Below, one piece after another: positions 44,730-52,017 of a stretch of 52,017 nucleotides of DNA. The stretch covers positions 1-52,017 of the forward strand of contig CAJUTO010000010.1 in assembly GCA_910589675.1 (NCBI GenBank), in the 5' to 3' direction. The notes under the pieces are model-generated. The model saw only the letters and a program-made list of their open reading frames with translations, made no database searches and had not been told where the DNA came from. Each line of letters begins with the position of its first letter. The first letter of the stretch is position 1. A program made the position numbers and the translations under genes. Source of the DNA: an uncultured Lactobacillus sp. (GTDB lineage: Bacteria > Bacillota > Bacilli > Lactobacillales > Lactobacillaceae).

Positions 44730-46229
44730 TTATTTCTTCTTTCGCATATCCCAACATGTCCAGCCCATTAATAAAATAATCAACATAATGATCGCATAAG
44801 CGAAAACTACTGCATCTCTTTTTGGCATCATATTAAAGGAAACAAAAGTAGCTAGTAAATTACACAAATTCAAGAAAATTAAAACAATTGAACTGGCCCA
44901 CCCTAGAATTGACCAAATCTTTCTATTCTTAAACTGTCCCATCATTCTCCTATCATCTGTCATAATTAAAAGTGGCACAATTGAAAACGGTACTGCAAAT
45001 GCTAGAAAAACTTGAGAATTTTCCAAAAGCATGTTTAGGGCAAAATGTTGCTGAGAAATTGAATCTTTTGCTGTCATCAGTACACACATAATAACTGGAA
45101 TCACAGATAATAATCTAGTAAATAATCGTCTTGCCCATAGTGGCATCTTTAAGTGAATAAAGCCTTCCATTACTACCTGTCCAGTGAGAGTTCCAGTAAT
45201 TGTTGAATTTTGACCAGAAGCAAGAAGTGCAACTGCAAATAAGACTGATAAAATTCCCGTCTTAGCTACTGAGATCAAAATTGGATTGCTTAACATAGTC
45301 GTATTGCTTAGAGCATCATACAAACCAAAGAATGAACTATCTTTGACTGCACCACTTTTAAAAACAGCAGCTCCCATAATTAATAAAAGTACATTAACAA
45401 AAAAGGCAATAATTAATTGAATATTTGAATCCCACGTAGTAAAACGGACTGCATTTTGAACATCTGCAAGATTATCATGGTTAATTTTTCTAGTTTGGCA
45501 AATAGATGAATGCAAATAAAAATTATGCGGCATCACAGTGGCACCAATTATTCCCAAACTTCCTGTTAAAGGTGATAATCCATTAACTACGGGATGCTGA
45601 GCTACTAATTCTGGAGATGGCAATGCAGACAAAAAAATATTTTTCCAGTTAGGATTAGCTAACATGACTTGATAAGTAAAAACCAGTAGTATCACCATAA
45701 TCAAGCAGGATACCAGGGCTTCTATTTTTCTAAATCCAACTTTTGACAATAACAATAAGAGTAATACGTCAAAGACAGTGATAAAAGTTGCAATAACTAG
45801 GGGAATCTTAAATAAAAGATTTAAAGCAATTGCCGCTCCAATAACTTCCGCTACATCAGTTGCCATAATTGCTAGTTCAATTATAATCCAAAGGATAAAA
45901 CTTAATCTTTTACTAGTACGTGCACGAATGGCTTGTGCTAGATCCATTTGAGTAACGATTCCTAGTTTTGCGGCCATATATTGTAAAAGCATAGCCATTA
46001 AACTAGAAATTAAAATAGTAGAAATCAAAAGATAATTAAAACTCTGACCACCATTAATTGAGGCTGCCCAGTTTCCTGGATCCATGTATCCAACAGCAAC
46101 TAATGCACCAGGACCAGTATATGCTAAAAGCATCCTGAAGAAATTACGAGTTCTCGGAACAGGAATGGTGCTATTAATTTCCACTAAAGATTTACCATTT
46201 GCGTATGAAATAAAACTATGATCTTCCAT
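44730..46229 (-). CDS. mntH: Nramp-family Mn2+/Fe2+ importer
   Basis: Proton-coupled divalent metal importer. 499 residues, about 11-12 membrane helices. The metal-site motifs are MDPGNWAASINGG (DPGN, helix 1) and GATVMPHNFYLHS (MPHN, helix 6). AGGGGTAAAG precedes the ATG. It starts 8 bases after the sufT stop, which places it as the last gene of the suf operon and ties metal import to Fe-S assembly. Lactobacilli often use Nramp for manganese; iron transport here is suggested only by context. Confidence 0.95.
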   Translation of the reverse strand: MEDHSFISYANGKSLVEINSTIPVPRTRNFFRMLLAYTGPGALVAVGYMDPGNWAASINGGQSFNYLLISTILISSLMAMLLQYMAAKLGIVTQMDLAQAIRARTSKRLSFILWIIIELAIMATDVAEVIGAAIALNLLFKIPLVIATFITVFDVLLLLLLSKVGFRKIEALVSCLIMVILLVFTYQVMLANPNWKNIFLSALPSPELVAQHPVVNGLSPLTGSLGIIGATVMPHNFYLHSSICQTRKINHDNLADVQNAVRFTTWDSNIQLIIAFFVNVLLLIMGAAVFKSGAVKDSSFFGLYDALSNTTMLSNPILISVAKTGILSVLFAVALLASGQNSTITGTLTGQVVMEGFIHLKMPLWARRLFTRLLSVIPVIMCVLMTAKDSISQQHFALNMLLENSQVFLAFAVPFSIVPLLIMTDDRRMMGQFKNRKIWSILGWASSIVLIFLNLCNLLATFVSFNMMPKRDAVVFAYAIIMLIILLMGWTCWDMRKKK

Positions 46230-46237
46230 CTTTACCC

Positions 46238-46561
46238 CTATCCATGAATTCCAAGGGTCATCCGGGCCACTCTAGACATCATACTTGGATTCCATTGCGG
46301 ATACCAAACGAGTTTAATTTGGCACTCATCAACTTCATCAACACTTTTGGCAGCTTTAGTAATTTCGTGATCTAACCACTCACTTAGAGGACATCCCATA
46401 ATCGTTAAAGTCATCGTAATCTGACATTTTGTCTCGCTTACTTCAATACCATAAATTAATCCTAAATCAACGATGTTAACCTGAAGTTCTGGATCAATTA
46501 CTTTTTTTAAGGCTTGGTAAACTTCCTTTTCGGTATTAGATAATTTCTCTATTTCTAGCAC
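46238..46561 (-). CDS. sufT: SufT-like MIP18/DUF59 protein
   Basis: 107 residues, one DUF59 domain: VYQALKKVIDPELQVNIVDLGLIYGI, TMTLTIMGCPLSEW with the conserved Cys, and ending VWYPQWNPSMMSRVARMTLG. Helps Fe-S cluster maturation or transfer. GTG start at 46561, overlapping the sufB stop by one base (TAGTG), so translation is coupled. Between sufB and mntH. Confidence 0.92.
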   Translation of the reverse strand: MLEIEKLSNTEKEVYQALKKVIDPELQVNIVDLGLIYGIEVSETKCQITMTLTIMGCPLSEWLDHEITKAAKSVDEVDECQIKLVWYPQWNPSMMSRVARMTLGIHG

Positions 46562-47964
46562 TATCCAATTGCTCCTTCCATTTGGAAGCTAATCAAGCGA
46601 TTAAGTTCGACTGCATATTCCATTGGTAATTGCTTAGTAAAGGGTTCAACAAAGCCCATAATAATCATTTCAGTTGCTTTTCTTTCTGGGATGCCACGAC
46701 TTTCTAAATAATACAGCTGGTCTTCAGAAATTTTAGAAACTGTGGCTTCATGTTCCATCGCTACATTTGAATTTTCAATAGCATTAGTTGGGATCGTATC
46801 AGAAGAAGACATATCATCCATAATAATCGTGTCACATTCCACGTGTGCCTTTGAGCCATCTGATTTTTTAGAAAACTTAACACTACCGCGATAATCTGTT
46901 GACCCACCGCCCTTGGCAATTGACTTGGACACAATTGAGCTAGAAGTATTAGGAGCATTATGAAACATTCCAGCTCCAGAATCTTGGTGAATACCGTGAT
47001 GGGCAACTGCAATTGAAAGCATAGTACCGCGAGCACCTTCACCGTTTAAATAGACACTTGGATATTTCATGGTAACTTTCGCACCTAAATTACCGTCTAC
47101 CCATTCCATAGTTGCATGCTTTCCAGCAACTGCACGCTTTGTTTCTAGACTATAGACGTTATCAGACCAGTTTTGAATTGTAGTATAACGACAATATGCA
47201 TTATCTAAGACATTTACTTCAACAACTGCCGCATGTAAAGAATCTGAAGAATATTGCGGAGCAGTACATCCTTCAACATAATCAAGATGCGCGTCCTCAT
47301 CAACAATGATCAAAGTTCTTTCAAACTGGCCTGAATTTTCTGCATTTAATCTAAAATATGCCTGAACTGGTGTTGGAACTTGCACTCCTTTTGGCACATA
47401 AATAAAAGTTCCTCCTGACCAAACAGCACAGTTTAAGGCAGAAAATTTATTTGAATCAATTGGAACTAACTTACCAAAGTATTTTTTGAATAAATCAGGA
47501 TACTCCTGCAAAGCTGTATCCGTATCAGTGAAGATGATCCCTAGTTTATCAAATTGTTCTTTCATTTTATGATAAACCATTTCCGATTCATATTGGGCAG
47601 CCGAACCCGCTAAGTATTTTCGCTCTGCTTGCGGTACACCAAGTCGCTCAAAAGTATCCTTAATATCTTGTGGTACATCCTTCCAATCACGATATTTCTT
47701 ACCGGTCATTTTTTGATAATAAAGCATATTATCTAGATCAAGCCCTGAAAGATCGGGACCAAAATCTGGCATTGGCATTTTTTCATAAATATGAAAAGCT
47801 TTTAAACGATAATCTAGCATCCATTTAGGTTCATGTTTTTCTGCTGAAATTTGTCGAACTACTTCTTCTGTTAAGCCACGACCAGTTGAAAATTTCGGTT
47901 CTACATTATCGTGAAAGCCGAACTGATAATCTTCGTCTTTAACTATATCCTCTGCTTTAGTCAT
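46561..47964 (-). CDS. sufB: Fe-S cluster scaffold SufB
   Basis: Scaffold of the SufBCD complex. 467 residues from the ATG at 47964, which has AAAGGAAG before it; an in-frame TTG 8 codons upstream lies before that site. Conserved blocks are [78 protein letters not shown] and [20 protein letters not shown]. Cys in EGCTAP is among the cluster-forming candidates. Overlaps the sufU end by 8 bases. Confidence 0.97.
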   Translation of the reverse strand: MTKAEDIVKDEDYQFGFHDNVEPKFSTGRGLTEEVVRQISAEKHEPKWMLDYRLKAFHIYEKMPMPDFGPDLSGLDLDNMLYYQKMTGKKYRDWKDVPQDIKDTFERLGVPQAERKYLAGSAAQYESEMVYHKMKEQFDKLGIIFTDTDTALQEYPDLFKKYFGKLVPIDSNKFSALNCAVWSGGTFIYVPKGVQVPTPVQAYFRLNAENSGQFERTLIIVDEDAHLDYVEGCTAPQYSSDSLHAAVVEVNVLDNAYCRYTTIQNWSDNVYSLETKRAVAGKHATMEWVDGNLGAKVTMKYPSVYLNGEGARGTMLSIAVAHHGIHQDSGAGMFHNAPNTSSSIVSKSIAKGGGSTDYRGSVKFSKKSDGSKAHVECDTIIMDDMSSSDTIPTNAIENSNVAMEHEATVSKISEDQLYYLESRGIPERKATEMIIMGFVEPFTKQLPMEYAVELNRLISFQMEGAIG

Positions 47965-48415
47965 TTTCTTCTTCCTTTTCTTTACCAAGTAATGCTCGAT
48001 CTAGTCCCCACCATGCTAAAGTAGCGCATTTGATTCGGGCAGGAAATTGCATAATATTTACTAATACTTGAGCATCTCCTAATTGTTCTAATTTTAAAGT
48101 GTCGCTTTTCTTGTTGGCTGCTAAGTTTGAAAATAGCTGTGAAAGCTCAATTGCCTCTTTGATACTTTTTCCTTTTACCAAGTCTGTCATCATACTGGCA
48201 GACGCTTTACTGATTGTGCACCCTTCGCCGTTAAAAGCAATTTTTTTAATTTTATTATTTTCAATCAAAATTGTCAGATGAATTTTATCACCGCAACTTG
48301 GATTATATACAGTAGTTTCATGACTAAAATCAGTTAGTTGTCCATAATTTCGCGGCATTTGAGCATGATCTAAAATTACAGCTTTATATAAACTTCTTAA
48401 TTTATCTAAACTCAC
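47957..48415 (-). CDS. sufU: Sulfur relay protein SufU
   Basis: Zinc-dependent sulfurtransferase taking persulfide from SufS. 152 residues with zinc ligands Cys41 and Asp43 (NPSCGDKI), Cys66 ([10 protein letters not shown]) and Cys130 (RIKCATLAW), the same spacing as Bacillus SufU. This marks the Gram-positive SufU version rather than SufE/SufA. Overlaps the sufS end by 14 bases, so translation is coupled. Confidence 0.97.
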   Translation of the reverse strand: MSLDKLRSLYKAVILDHAQMPRNYGQLTDFSHETTVYNPSCGDKIHLTILIENNKIKKIAFNGEGCTISKASASMMTDLVKGKSIKEAIELSQLFSNLAANKKSDTLKLEQLGDAQVLVNIMQFPARIKCATLAWWGLDRALLGKEKEEEND

Positions 48416-49640
48416 TGAAAAACTCCTTTGCTTCGTGGAGAGAACTTACTAATTTATCAATATCATCTTTAGTATTATAAATAGATAAACTAGCTCGAAC
48501 AGTTGACTCCGTATTAAGGCTAGCCATTAGAGGCTGAGCACAATGATGGCCAGCACGAACTTCAATTCCGTCCAAATCTAGTGCAGTTGCTAAGTCATGG
48601 GGATGAATATTCTTTAAATTAAAAGATATTACTCCAATGCGACCATTACTTTTTTGTGGACCATAGATTGTTAATCCTAAAACATTTTTAAGCTTTTCTA
48701 AGGCATAACTTGTCAATTCCTGTTCATGTTTTTGAATAAGCTCAAAGTCTAGAGACTGCAGATAATCAATTGCTGCTCCAAGTCCAATGGCACCAGCAAT
48801 ATTTGGTGTACCAGCTTCAAATTTATATGGTACTTCTGCCCATGTTGCTCCTTCTCTAGTTACATTAGCAATCATTTCACCACCCAAACGATAAGGTGGC
48901 ATTTTATCTAAGAGATCTTTTTTTCCATATAAAACACCAATTCCTGTCGGAGCAAACATTTTATGGCCAGAAAAAGCATAAAAATCTACATTTAATTCAG
49001 CTACATCAATTGGAAAATGTCCAACTGCTTGTGCACCATCAACTACAACAATTGCTCCTTTTTCATGAGCTAGATCAGTAAGCTCCTTAATTGGATTAAT
49101 TGTGCCCAAAACATTGCTTACATGCGTCAAGGCAACAATTTTAGTTTTTGAGCTGATTTTACTTTTTAAATTTTCAATATCAAGTAAGCCATCTGAATTT
49201 ATTTCAATAAAGTTTAACTTAGCCTGTTTTCTTTTAGCAAGTTGCTGCCAAGGCAAAAGATTACTATGGTGTTCCATAATTGAGACTAGGATCTCATCCC
49301 CTGCCTGAATATTTTGTTCACCGAAGCTAGCTGCAACTAAATTTAAACTATCAGTACATCCAGAAGTAAAAATAACTTCTTTAGCATTATTTGCGCCAAT
49401 AAAATTAGCCACCTTTTGACGGCTTGATTCATATTGATTAGTAGCTCTTAAGCCTAATGCATGGACTCCGCGATGGACATTTGCACGTTCTTTTTCATTA
49501 AAATCTCTAACTTTTTCTTCAACAAACTTCGGTATTTGGCTAGTTGCAGCATTATCTAGATAAACAAGAGTTTCATCATTAATCTTTTGATTAAAAATTG
49601 GAAAATCCTGCTTTATTTTTTCAGTGTTTAATTTGGCCAT
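48402..49640 (-). CDS. sufS: Cysteine desulfurase SufS
   Basis: PLP enzyme releasing sulfur from cysteine. 412 residues, group II: PLP Lys227 in FSGHKMFAPTG, active Cys367 in VRAGHHCAQPLM, LDNAATSQIP at the N-terminus and IMEHHSNLLPW. Starts within the last 20 bases of sufD. Partner of SufU downstream. Confidence 0.97.
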   Translation of the reverse strand: MAKLNTEKIKQDFPIFNQKINDETLVYLDNAATSQIPKFVEEKVRDFNEKERANVHRGVHALGLRATNQYESSRQKVANFIGANNAKEVIFTSGCTDSLNLVAASFGEQNIQAGDEILVSIMEHHSNLLPWQQLAKRKQAKLNFIEINSDGLLDIENLKSKISSKTKIVALTHVSNVLGTINPIKELTDLAHEKGAIVVVDGAQAVGHFPIDVAELNVDFYAFSGHKMFAPTGIGVLYGKKDLLDKMPPYRLGGEMIANVTREGATWAEVPYKFEAGTPNIAGAIGLGAAIDYLQSLDFELIQKHEQELTSYALEKLKNVLGLTIYGPQKSNGRIGVISFNLKNIHPHDLATALDLDGIEVRAGHHCAQPLMASLNTESTVRASLSIYNTKDDIDKLVSSLHEAKEFFSEFR

Positions 49641-50826
49641 CGATCAGTTTTCTCTCTAGAATATCAATCATTTTTCTGCGAACATCTTTATTTGGAATTG
49701 CATCTAAAACTGCACCTAAAAAGCCACGTATAACTAATCTTTGTGCCTGATCGTAAGGAATTCCTCGACTCATTAAATAGTTCATTTGGACTTTATCAAC
49801 TGGACCAACACTAGCAGCATGAGCTGCAATAACGTCATTTTCATCAATTAAAAGTAATGGATTAGCATCCCCATGAGCTTCATCCGACATCATTAGGACT
49901 CTATTTTGTTGATCAGCTTTTGAGCCATGTGCACCATGCACAATTTGACCAATTCCATTGAAGATCAACCTGGAATTTTCTAGTAAGACCCCACGTTGAT
50001 TAATTAATCCAGTTGAGTGCGGACCACGATTAGTTACGCGATTATTAATTCCCACTTTTTGGTTAGCAGTTGTAACTGCGATTGCCTTAGAATCTGCAAA
50101 GCTTCCTTCCCCAACTAACTCAGAATCAAGATCTCCCAGTGTATTGCAATCGTTCATAAAAGCAATTGCCCATTCAACATGGGCATCTTTTTCAATTTTT
50201 GCTCGACGATTAAAGTAAAGGGTTGTGTCTTGGCTAAGTTCATCAAGTGAAGAGAATTCAATATGACTCCCTGGGCGTGCTATAAGCTCAACCATTAAAC
50301 TTGCTGAACTAGCTTTTTTCTCTTTATCTTGAATTTCTTCTAAAAATTTTACTTTACTATTATTATCGGCAACGATTAAAAGGTGAGAAATATAGGTATC
50401 TTGAGTTGGGCTTAAAGAAATTGTAATCGGTTCGGTTAAGATAATATCTTTAGGAATATAGAGGAAAAGTCCAGAATTTAAGTAGGCATAATGATAGGCA
50501 GTTAATTTATCTTCATTATGTTTAATTACTGACCCTAAAGTTGACTGCACAAGTTCGGGATATTTTTTACTTGCTGTAAAAATATCGGTTAAGATAATAC
50601 CTTTCTTTTCTAAAAGTTTCTGCTCCTCTTTTAAAGAAAAGTCAGCTTGATTAGACCAAGAAAAATCTTCCTTTTTAATCAAAGGCCAATCTTGATACGA
50701 GAATCGCTGCATTTTAGGATAATCAAGTTCTTCTAGTCTTTCAAAGGCTTTAATTCTTAAATCAGTTAACCATGAGGATTCATTATTTTTATGAGAAAAA
50801 TTAAGCAAATTTTCTTTAGTTAGCAT
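49621..50826 (-). CDS. sufD: Fe-S assembly protein SufD
   Basis: 401 residues, paralogue of SufB forming the SufBCD heterocomplex. Typical beta-helix core (IEFSSLDELSQDTTLYFNRR, VEWAIAFMNDCNTLGD, NRGPHSTGLINQRGVL) and the conserved His in DVIAAHAASVGPVDKVQMNY, LMSRGIPYDQAQRLVIRGFL. Starts 9 bases after sufC. Confidence 0.96.
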   Translation of the reverse strand: MLTKENLLNFSHKNNESSWLTDLRIKAFERLEELDYPKMQRFSYQDWPLIKKEDFSWSNQADFSLKEEQKLLEKKGIILTDIFTASKKYPELVQSTLGSVIKHNEDKLTAYHYAYLNSGLFLYIPKDIILTEPITISLSPTQDTYISHLLIVADNNSKVKFLEEIQDKEKKASSASLMVELIARPGSHIEFSSLDELSQDTTLYFNRRAKIEKDAHVEWAIAFMNDCNTLGDLDSELVGEGSFADSKAIAVTTANQKVGINNRVTNRGPHSTGLINQRGVLLENSRLIFNGIGQIVHGAHGSKADQQNRVLMMSDEAHGDANPLLLIDENDVIAAHAASVGPVDKVQMNYLMSRGIPYDQAQRLVIRGFLGAVLDAIPNKDVRRKMIDILERKLIDGQIKH

Positions 50827-50835
50827 AAAACTCTC

Positions 50836-51630
50836 CTAATTCTCATCAACTAATTTAATATCTAAACCAAGTTCATCCCGTAAACCTGCATATCCCTCTT
50901 GTTCAAGCTTCTTAGCTAAATCAGGACCTCCATCTTTTACAACTCGTCCATCCATCATGACATGTACAACATCTGGAACGATGTAATCAAGTAAACGTTG
51001 ATAGTGCGTTATCATTAAAGCACCAAATTTATCTCCTCGCATTGCATTAACTCCACGCGATACTACTCGTAATGCATCAATATCAAGGCCAGAATCAATT
51101 TCATCTAAAATTCCAAAACTTGGTTTAATCATTAGCATCTGTAAAATTTCATTACGTTTCTTTTCTCCGCCTGAAAATCCTTCATTAAGATATCGTTCAG
51201 TCATGGCCTCATTCATATCTAACAAATCAAGATTCTTATCCAATTCATTCAAGAAAGTCATCACTGATATTGGATCATCTTTTGGTCGACAAGCATTAAT
51301 TGCAGCACGTAAAAATTCTGCATTAGTTACACCAGGTACCTCTGCTGGATATTGCATTGCTAGAAATAGCCCCTTACGAGCTCGCTCATCTACGGGCATT
51401 TCAACAATGCTTTCATTATTTAACAGAATATCTCCTTGAGTAACATGGTAGCGGGGATTTCCCATAATTGTTTCAGATAAAGTAGATTTCCCGGTTCCAT
51501 TAGGCCCCATAATTGCGTGAATCTCGCCAGTTTTCAAACTTAAATTCACACCTTTAAGGATCTTTTTTTTACTCTTCTTATCCTTATCCTCAACTTCAAC
51601 ATGTAAATCTTTAATTTCTAACGTAGCCAT
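50836..51630 (-). CDS. sufC: Fe-S assembly ATPase SufC
   Basis: Soluble ABC ATPase driving SufBCD. 264 residues from the ATG at 51630 (ribosome site AAGGTGAGG); a GTG 4 codons upstream overlaps that site. Walker A MGPNGTGKST, signature GFSGGEKKRNEIL, Walker B SFGILDEIDSGLD and the H-loop ITHYQRLL. First gene of sufCDSUBT-mntH; the promoter must lie in the 320-base gap upstream. Confidence 0.97.
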   Translation of the reverse strand: MATLEIKDLHVEVEDKDKKSKKKILKGVNLSLKTGEIHAIMGPNGTGKSTLSETIMGNPRYHVTQGDILLNNESIVEMPVDERARKGLFLAMQYPAEVPGVTNAEFLRAAINACRPKDDPISVMTFLNELDKNLDLLDMNEAMTERYLNEGFSGGEKKRNEILQMLMIKPSFGILDEIDSGLDIDALRVVSRGVNAMRGDKFGALMITHYQRLLDYIVPDVVHVMMDGRVVKDGGPDLAKKLEQEGYAGLRDELGLDIKLVDEN

Positions 51631-51642
51631 GTAAATCCTCAC

Positions 51643-51926
51643 CTTTTATCATTCTATATTTAGTGTTATCAGCTCTAGCTAACATACAACATATAGATAA
51701 TATTAATCCTATTAAAGCTATAATTTTAGTCTTGACTTTTGATTAGAAGTTCTTAGCCCTATTCTAATAACAAGTAAATTTTATTGGCTGCATAATTTTC
51801 CCTGTTCATGAATCTAGTTATTTTAGTGCTAAGATACAAATGAGGTAATTTCATTCCCGCGATGCCTTATCTTCTTGTTTAAAGAGTCGGTGGAGGCCTA
51901 AAATGATGAAAAATATTTACATATAT
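51643..51926. other. Gap upstream of the suf operon
   Basis: AT-rich; it must contain the sufC promoter. Weak minus-strand candidates such as TAGAAT (about 51765) lack a good -35. A strong ribosome-like GGTGGAGG precedes ATG 51903 on the plus strand, but that frame runs through a terminator. I see no riboswitch or operator I can defend. Confidence 0.4.
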
Positions 51927-51961
51927 AAAAAAGAGGTTGATTTAAAATCAATCTCTTTTTT
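51927..51961 (-). terminator. Terminator of the gene at the right edge
   Basis: AAAAGAG-G-TTGATTTTAAAATCAA-T-CTCTTTTTT forms a near-perfect hairpin. It lies directly after a minus-strand stop codon. Confidence 0.85.
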
Positions 51962-51962
51962 A

Positions 51963-52017
51963 CTAAATCAAACCCATCTTTACCAAATACTCTGCATTTT
52001 CTACAGTATTCCAAGCA
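51963..52017 (-). CDS. 3' end of an unidentified gene (partial)
   Basis: The last 17 codons of a minus-strand frame, AWNTVENAEYLVKMGLI, end in TAG at 51963-51965, immediately before a strong terminator. Too short to identify; the terminator is the main support. Confidence 0.5.
   Translation of the reverse strand, partial: AWNTVENAEYLVKMGLI

Noticed and set aside
51903-52017. Plus-strand frame led by GGTGGAGG and ATG 51903
   Set aside because: It runs straight through a strong terminator hairpin and off the window; composition is not gene-like.

Overview
The window is a low-GC Firmicute chromosome segment. Strong AGGAGG-type ribosome sites, occasional TTG/GTG starts, intrinsic hairpin-U terminators and the gene content fit a host-associated Lactobacillus, most likely the L. 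gasseri/johnsonii group. That content includes bile salt hydrolase, Mn-dependent pyrophosphatase, a XerS-type recombinase and SufCDSUB. The species placement is inference; the gene calls rest on motifs read directly from the sequence. There is no prophage, insertion sequence, CRISPR array, tRNA or rRNA.

Layout. 1-5.5 kb: rqcH, a MarR-type regulator with a palindromic operator, degV, a Ser/Gln-rich surface protein and a LysR regulator. 5.5-7.9 kb: a XerS-like recombinase followed by a 1.3-kb gene-free AT-rich gap. The gap holds a dif-like site (7762-7789, 24/28 identical to the remembered B. subtilis dif), a perfect 14-bp inverted repeat, and a reversal of GC skew. I read this as the replication terminus; the almost uniform minus-strand orientation of genes to the right agrees. 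7.9-20.4 kb: yoaK, cyclophilin, recQ, ppaC, a LysR regulator, parC-parE divergent from plsY, an acetyltransferase and an aldo/keto reductase.

20.5-36.5 kb: an ABC-2 exporter operon with a frameshifted permease, a BI-1 protein, rarA-amidohydrolase-small protein, a LysR remnant, and an aldo/keto reductase cut by a nonsense codon. Next come a MarR/ABC multidrug exporter pair sharing three copies of one operator, and mgtA behind an M-box Mg2+ riboswitch. Cupin, tpx and a quinol-monooxygenase-like gene follow. 36.6-43.9 kb: a UvrA paralogue, then two paralogous AAA+ ATPases with C-terminal winged-helix-like ends, each preceded by its own phased repeat array. A bile salt hydrolase and a decayed matrixin-type metalloprotease complete this part.

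43.9-52 kb: a methyltransferase, then the operon sufC-sufD-sufS-sufU-sufB-sufT-mntH, which couples Fe-S cluster assembly to a Nramp metal importer. The 3' end of one more gene lies at the right edge.

The best candidate for an undescribed system is the pair of repeat-coupled AAA+ ATPases at 39.3-41.9 kb. Next in interest is the dif/skew-switch terminus at 6.6-7.9 kb. Four genes show visible decay: the ABC permease, the LysR remnant, one aldo/keto reductase and the matrixin.
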